The notes beneath the pieces are model-generated. The model made no database searches. It was given only the letters and a program-made list of their open reading frames with translations, and had not been told where the DNA came from. Of a DNA stretch of 39,062 nt, positions 37,301-39,062 are shown piece by piece. The position numbers and the translations under genes are program-made. Source of the stretch: Bacteroidetes bacterium CG18_big_fil_WC_8_21_14_2_50_41_14 (lineage in GTDB: Bacteria > Bacteroidota > Bacteroidia > Bacteroidales > F082); the NCBI GenBank assembly GCA_002771745.1, contig PCUL01000368.1, forward strand, positions 15,437 through 54,498, written 5' to 3'. Each line of letters begins with the position of its first letter. Positions within the stretch are counted from its first letter, which is position 1.

Positions 37301-37917
37301 TTAATCGCATTTTATCAAAGAATAAAATTGATGGTGTACTTCTTTCTGAAGCGTACATCAATAATACCGATGTCTTTAATCTTGTTCCGATTATTAGCAA
37401 TTCAATCTCAATTAAAGTATTATACGCTTTGATAGTGTCAAAACTTTGTGCCACCTATTTTAAAAAAGCCAATGTAAATTTGAATCGTAATGCTTTTCCA
37501 AAGATTAATGTAAATACATTGGAAGCTTTTCCTGTACCAGATATATCGCTTGAAATTCAAAGGCAAATTGAATTACTAATTGATAGAATTTTAACAAAAA
37601 CAAATGAATTTCAAGCAATCAAAGTAAAGTTTATCGCACTGGTTCAAGATAATTTAGCAATAACTTCAATTTCAAAAATTTTAGAAACCTTTTATGAATC
37701 TGATTTCAAAAGTTTTCTTTCAGAATTGAAAAAACAAAAAGTTATTCTTTCACTGGCAGACCAGTCAGAATGGAAAGATTACTTTGAAAAAACAAAATCA
37801 AAAATAAACCTACTCCAATCTGAAATAGAAAAAGTTGACAGAGAAATTGACCAAATGGTTTATGAATTATACGGTTTAACAGAGGAGGAAATTAAAATTG
37901 TGGAGGAGGCTATTTAA
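34345..37917 (+). CDS. Type IIG (Eco57I-like) restriction-modification enzyme with inserted HUH/Y1 domain
   Basis: 1190 residues, read without interruption. The N-terminal nuclease has D88 and E102-L-K104 (IAVIELKG), a PD-(D/E)xK site, with Q117 after it. A helical linker leads to the methyltransferase: motif X region DGIFYTPKYI, motif I DPACGSG (441-447), motif IV NPPY (739-742), which marks N6-adenine methylation. The C-terminal ~350 residues look like a target-recognition domain (LEDFLIFKKGMQPYEEGKG, LLGARHIQRHYLVPF) followed by coiled helices. Unusually, residues ~556-730 between motifs I and IV are a Y1-transposase-like domain, described separately. Start ATG 34345 with AGGA 4 nt upstream. 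The sequence is clearly more AT-rich than the core genes, suggesting transfer. Confidence 0.9.
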   Translation: MSLFQKSVEKKYLNELDSVLIDNKYKEFQDYFGNPSIQENIRNSKEEQFQEGFLRELFVSIFGYTLNPQPNFNLTTELKNIVNSKKADGAILKGEGAIAVIELKGTDTTDLDKIETQAFGYKNHHPKCVYVITSNFEKLRFYIQNAVDHIDFDLFNLTREQFSLMWLCLAKDNLLNGLPKIIKESSLLQEENITKKLYFDYSKFREAIYNNLLKNNPETDKLLLFKKTQKLLDRFLFIFFAEDRLLLPPNSISEIVKQWTTLKEELDEYVPLYDRFKKYFGYMNTGYKGKKYDIYAYNGGLFAPDEILDNISIDDEILHKHTLILSQYDFETDVDVNILGHIFEHSLGDIENVQAEIKGEKIDSQKTKRKKDGIFYTPKYITKYIVENTVGKLCEEKRREFDIVDEEYAKDRKNRKKDTIKALDDKLTDYRNWLLSLTILDPACGSGAFLNQALDFLIIEHRKIDDLRAQLFGSGLVFSDITTDILEKNIYGVDINEESVEIAKLSLWLRTAQKGRKLNKLNNNIKCGNSLIDDPEVAGEKAFNWQNEFPNIFQAKEKKAWHVTWVTHDTRTSERMIKYKVRERRATGEMHIDRSVYLENEDAIKVTEIISDIVVEEKYNCIAYNICNDHIHALLVCEEVELPNVVRKLKGKSAQKFKEYLGIAKDETFNLWAQKFDRKLIETETQLTNVIEYIKTNRGKHGLPDINKGLQPLVQRMTCTYDHAFRTEYKGGFDVVIGNPPYVQSHSISESEKEFIYKNYKTAEYQINTYGVFVEQFIKLLKFSSYYSLIIPNYWLSTKFDKRLRKEIFIDNHALEVINTYEVFESATVDTLILTGQKVKFSNPKTLFYSISKEYKTIEERLTAINLRIWEYSEQKQFVQGDEDNIISFNIEFNLKGEHLLEDFLIFKKGMQPYEEGKGNPPQTREMMNEKVYHSAIKIDESYFPLLGARHIQRHYLVPFTEYIKYGKNLAAPRNPDIFKGERILINRILSKNKIDGVLLSEAYINNTDVFNLVPIISNSISIKVLYALIVSKLCATYFKKANVNLNRNAFPKINVNTLEAFPVPDISLEIQRQIELLIDRILTKTNEFQAIKVKFIALVQDNLAITSISKILETFYESDFKSFLSELKKQKVILSLADQSEWKDYFEKTKSKINLLQSEIEKVDREIDQMVYELYGLTEEEIKIVEEAI
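36009..36530 (+). mobile_element. In-frame REP-associated (Y1/HUH) transposase-like insertion within the restriction gene
   Basis: This part of the restriction gene encodes residues ~556-729. It starts after NEFPNIFQ and ends before GGFDVVIGNPPY, which are usually close together in Eco57I-type enzymes. The start (WHVTWVTHDTRTSER), the HUH motif H630-I-H632 in NDHIHALLV, the helix VVRKLKGKSAQKFKEYLG, and Y693 in NVIEYIKTNRGKHGL match the order in IS200-like/RAYT proteins, whose Tyr attacks DNA. A perfect palindrome lies at its 3' end. There is no stop codon or frameshift. Boundaries are approximate. Either a mobile element inserted in frame or a domesticated domain would explain it. Confidence 0.65.
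36463..36486. repeat. Perfect 24-bp palindrome (REP-like) inside the restriction gene
   Basis: The half-site AACAAGGGGTTG (36463-36474) is followed immediately by its exact reverse complement CAACCCCTTGTT (36475-36486). It is translated in frame as N-K-G-L-Q-P-L-V. It lies 42 bp after the presumed catalytic Tyr codon of the HUH domain, where a REP hairpin recognised by a RAYT enzyme would be expected. Confidence 0.9.
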
Positions 37918-38951
37918 TGGGTAAAGTTGATTTTTCACAAGTTGAAAAAAGTAATGCAATTCAACAAGAAGTTGAAGCCTCTTTCAAATTTATTATTGAG
38001 GGAATAAGAATATTAAAAACTAAGAAATCAGCAATTCTAAATAATCACGTTGAATTACAATTATTTGCGGGTGGATTTGAACGATTAGCAAAAATACTTT
38101 TGTTTCTAAAATATAAGCAGATTAATAGTAAATATCCGGAACTTAGGGACAATAAGAATTTTTTTAGTAATTACGACAATGGTCACGGTATTAAAAAAAT
38201 GATTGATGAACTTGTTTTGTATTCTAAAACCATTGAATTTATGAACTCAATTCCAATGGTTGCAGAAGATATTAACTTTTTAGAAAATGACCATAGTTTC
38301 AATAAGTTTATGGAGATATTATCTGATTTTTCTAGGTGTCAACGTTATTATTATGTCGATGTAATTGCAAAAAAAGAAAATAAAGGAACAAATGCTTTTG
38401 AAGAATTTTCAAAGTTAATCTATTCTTATTCTGATAATATTGATGTTTCTAAAATGTCATACGAAGAGGAAGATAAACACCAAATAGACTCATTTATCAA
38501 AACAATTGAAAAGGGTGTAAGAGCCATATCACGATTTTTCACACATGGTTTTGGGAATGAAGGGCAACGATATTATGGTGATTTTGTAGAATTTATTTTT
38601 ATGAAAGATGAAGATTTAGGCGATAATAAATACCTCAAACCAAAACTTGACCCTCAGCATGATTACAAACCTTGGAGAACTAATAAGTTGCATTTTCTAA
38701 AAATCAAAGCATTTGCCAAAACGAAAATTGTAAAGTCTGATGAATTTGAAGATTGGGCTTTTACAGTTGATAAGGTTAAAGTTTATAATTATAAAAATGG
38801 GGTTTATTGCTTTGTGAAAATTGGTAAAAGCATTTTTGCTTTAAATGGAAGTGCAGGAATTGTATTTAAAATACCAACTTACTATGCTTCAGAAAATTTA
38901 ATGCCAAGAAAATACCAAACGGAACTATTAGGTATTGCTCAAAAATTATAA
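37917..38951 (+). CDS. Hypothetical protein coupled to the restriction enzyme
   Basis: 344 residues. I do not recognise it. It is soluble, rich in Lys, Glu, Phe and Tyr, with no signal peptide or membrane span. It is mostly helical in the first ~200 residues (QQEVEASFKFIIEGIRILK, ELQLFAGGFERLAKILLFL). The C-terminal part looks mixed alpha/beta, ending FVKIGKSIFALNGSAGIVFK. No nuclease, ATPase or helicase motif is visible. The ATG shares one base with the stop of the restriction gene (TAATG), so the two are translationally coupled. That implies a shared job, for example an accessory or control factor; this is inference. Base composition is as AT-rich as that of the preceding gene. Confidence 0.8.
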   Translation: MGKVDFSQVEKSNAIQQEVEASFKFIIEGIRILKTKKSAILNNHVELQLFAGGFERLAKILLFLKYKQINSKYPELRDNKNFFSNYDNGHGIKKMIDELVLYSKTIEFMNSIPMVAEDINFLENDHSFNKFMEILSDFSRCQRYYYVDVIAKKENKGTNAFEEFSKLIYSYSDNIDVSKMSYEEEDKHQIDSFIKTIEKGVRAISRFFTHGFGNEGQRYYGDFVEFIFMKDEDLGDNKYLKPKLDPQHDYKPWRTNKLHFLKIKAFAKTKIVKSDEFEDWAFTVDKVKVYNYKNGVYCFVKIGKSIFALNGSAGIVFKIPTYYASENLMPRKYQTELLGIAQKL

Positions 38952-38954
38952 CTT

Positions 38955-39062
38955 ATGAAAGGAAACAGTTCGGAAATAATACTCTACCAAACCGAAGACG
39001 GGCAAACCAAAATTGATGTCCGCTTGGAAGAAGAAACTGTTTGGCTTTCGCAGGCACAAATG
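38955..39062 (+). CDS. RhuM-family protein, 5' end only
   Basis: The first 36 codons are visible, then the window ends. The start (MKGNSSEIILYQTEDGQTK, then IDVRLEEETVWLSQAQM) is the typical opening of the virulence RhuM/DinD-like family, an N-terminal DNA-binding-like domain common in Bacteroidota genomic islands and next to restriction systems. The biochemical role of the family is not settled. It begins 3 bp after the preceding stop, so it is likely the third gene of the same operon. Confidence 0.75.
   Translation, partial: MKGNSSEIILYQTEDGQTKIDVRLEEETVWLSQAQM

Overview
The window reads as part of a Bacteroidota chromosome, probably an anaerobic, H2-metabolising member of the Bacteroidales/Marinilabiliales type. 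The evidence is a type IX secretion sorting domain, a long TonB-dependent receptor, Bacteroidota-style promoter boxes (TTTG - 19/20 nt - TAnnTTTG), tRNA genes that do not encode CCA, and the block rpsU / xerC / hpf / tRNAs / tuf / tRNA-Trp / secE / nusG / rplKAJL / rpoBC. The exact genus cannot be read from the sequence.

Layout. (1) 1-5116, minus strand: the N-terminal part of a TonB-dependent receptor that runs off the left edge, preceded by a T9SS-secreted protein. (2) 5505-20648, plus strand: the core information-processing block, namely bS21, a XerC/D recombinase, short HPF, four tRNAs, EF-Tu, tRNA-Trp, SecE, NusG, L11, L1, L10, L7/L12, RNA polymerase beta (with a TTG start) and beta', and a DUF3467 protein. 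Strong hairpins punctuate it. (3) 20689-21324, minus strand: a CoA-pyrophosphatase-type NUDIX hydrolase. (4) 21535-33718, plus strand: a colinear [FeFe]-hydrogenase cluster. It holds a receiver protein, the trimeric NAD(P)H/ferredoxin-type hydrogenase (HydC, HydB, HydA), a second hydrogenase-like protein fused to a histidine kinase, two more receiver proteins (one carrying its own kinase), and all three H-cluster maturases in the order HydG, HydF, HydE. (5) 33719-34344: about 0.6 kb without a gene, with dispersed-repeat-like palindromes. (6) 34345 to the right edge: a more AT-rich defence-like island. It holds a type IIG (Eco57I-like) restriction-modification enzyme, an unrecognised gene that overlaps its stop, and the start of a RhuM-family gene.

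How the genes work together. The hydrogenase cluster encodes the enzyme, its cofactor assembly, and what looks like an H2- or redox-sensing signalling chain. The sensor keeps four presumed H-cluster cysteines but has Asp in place of the proton-transfer Cys. None of the three receiver proteins carries a recognisable DNA-binding domain, so the output of the chain is unknown.

The most unusual object is the restriction-modification gene. Between methyltransferase motif I and the NPPY motif it carries an uninterrupted, in-frame insertion of about 170 residues. The insertion resembles a REP-associated (Y1/HUH) tyrosine transposase, with an HIH motif and a downstream YI..N tyrosine. At its 3' end lies a perfect 24-bp palindrome that is itself translated. 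It looks like a mobile or domesticated HUH nuclease embedded inside a restriction enzyme without breaking the reading frame.
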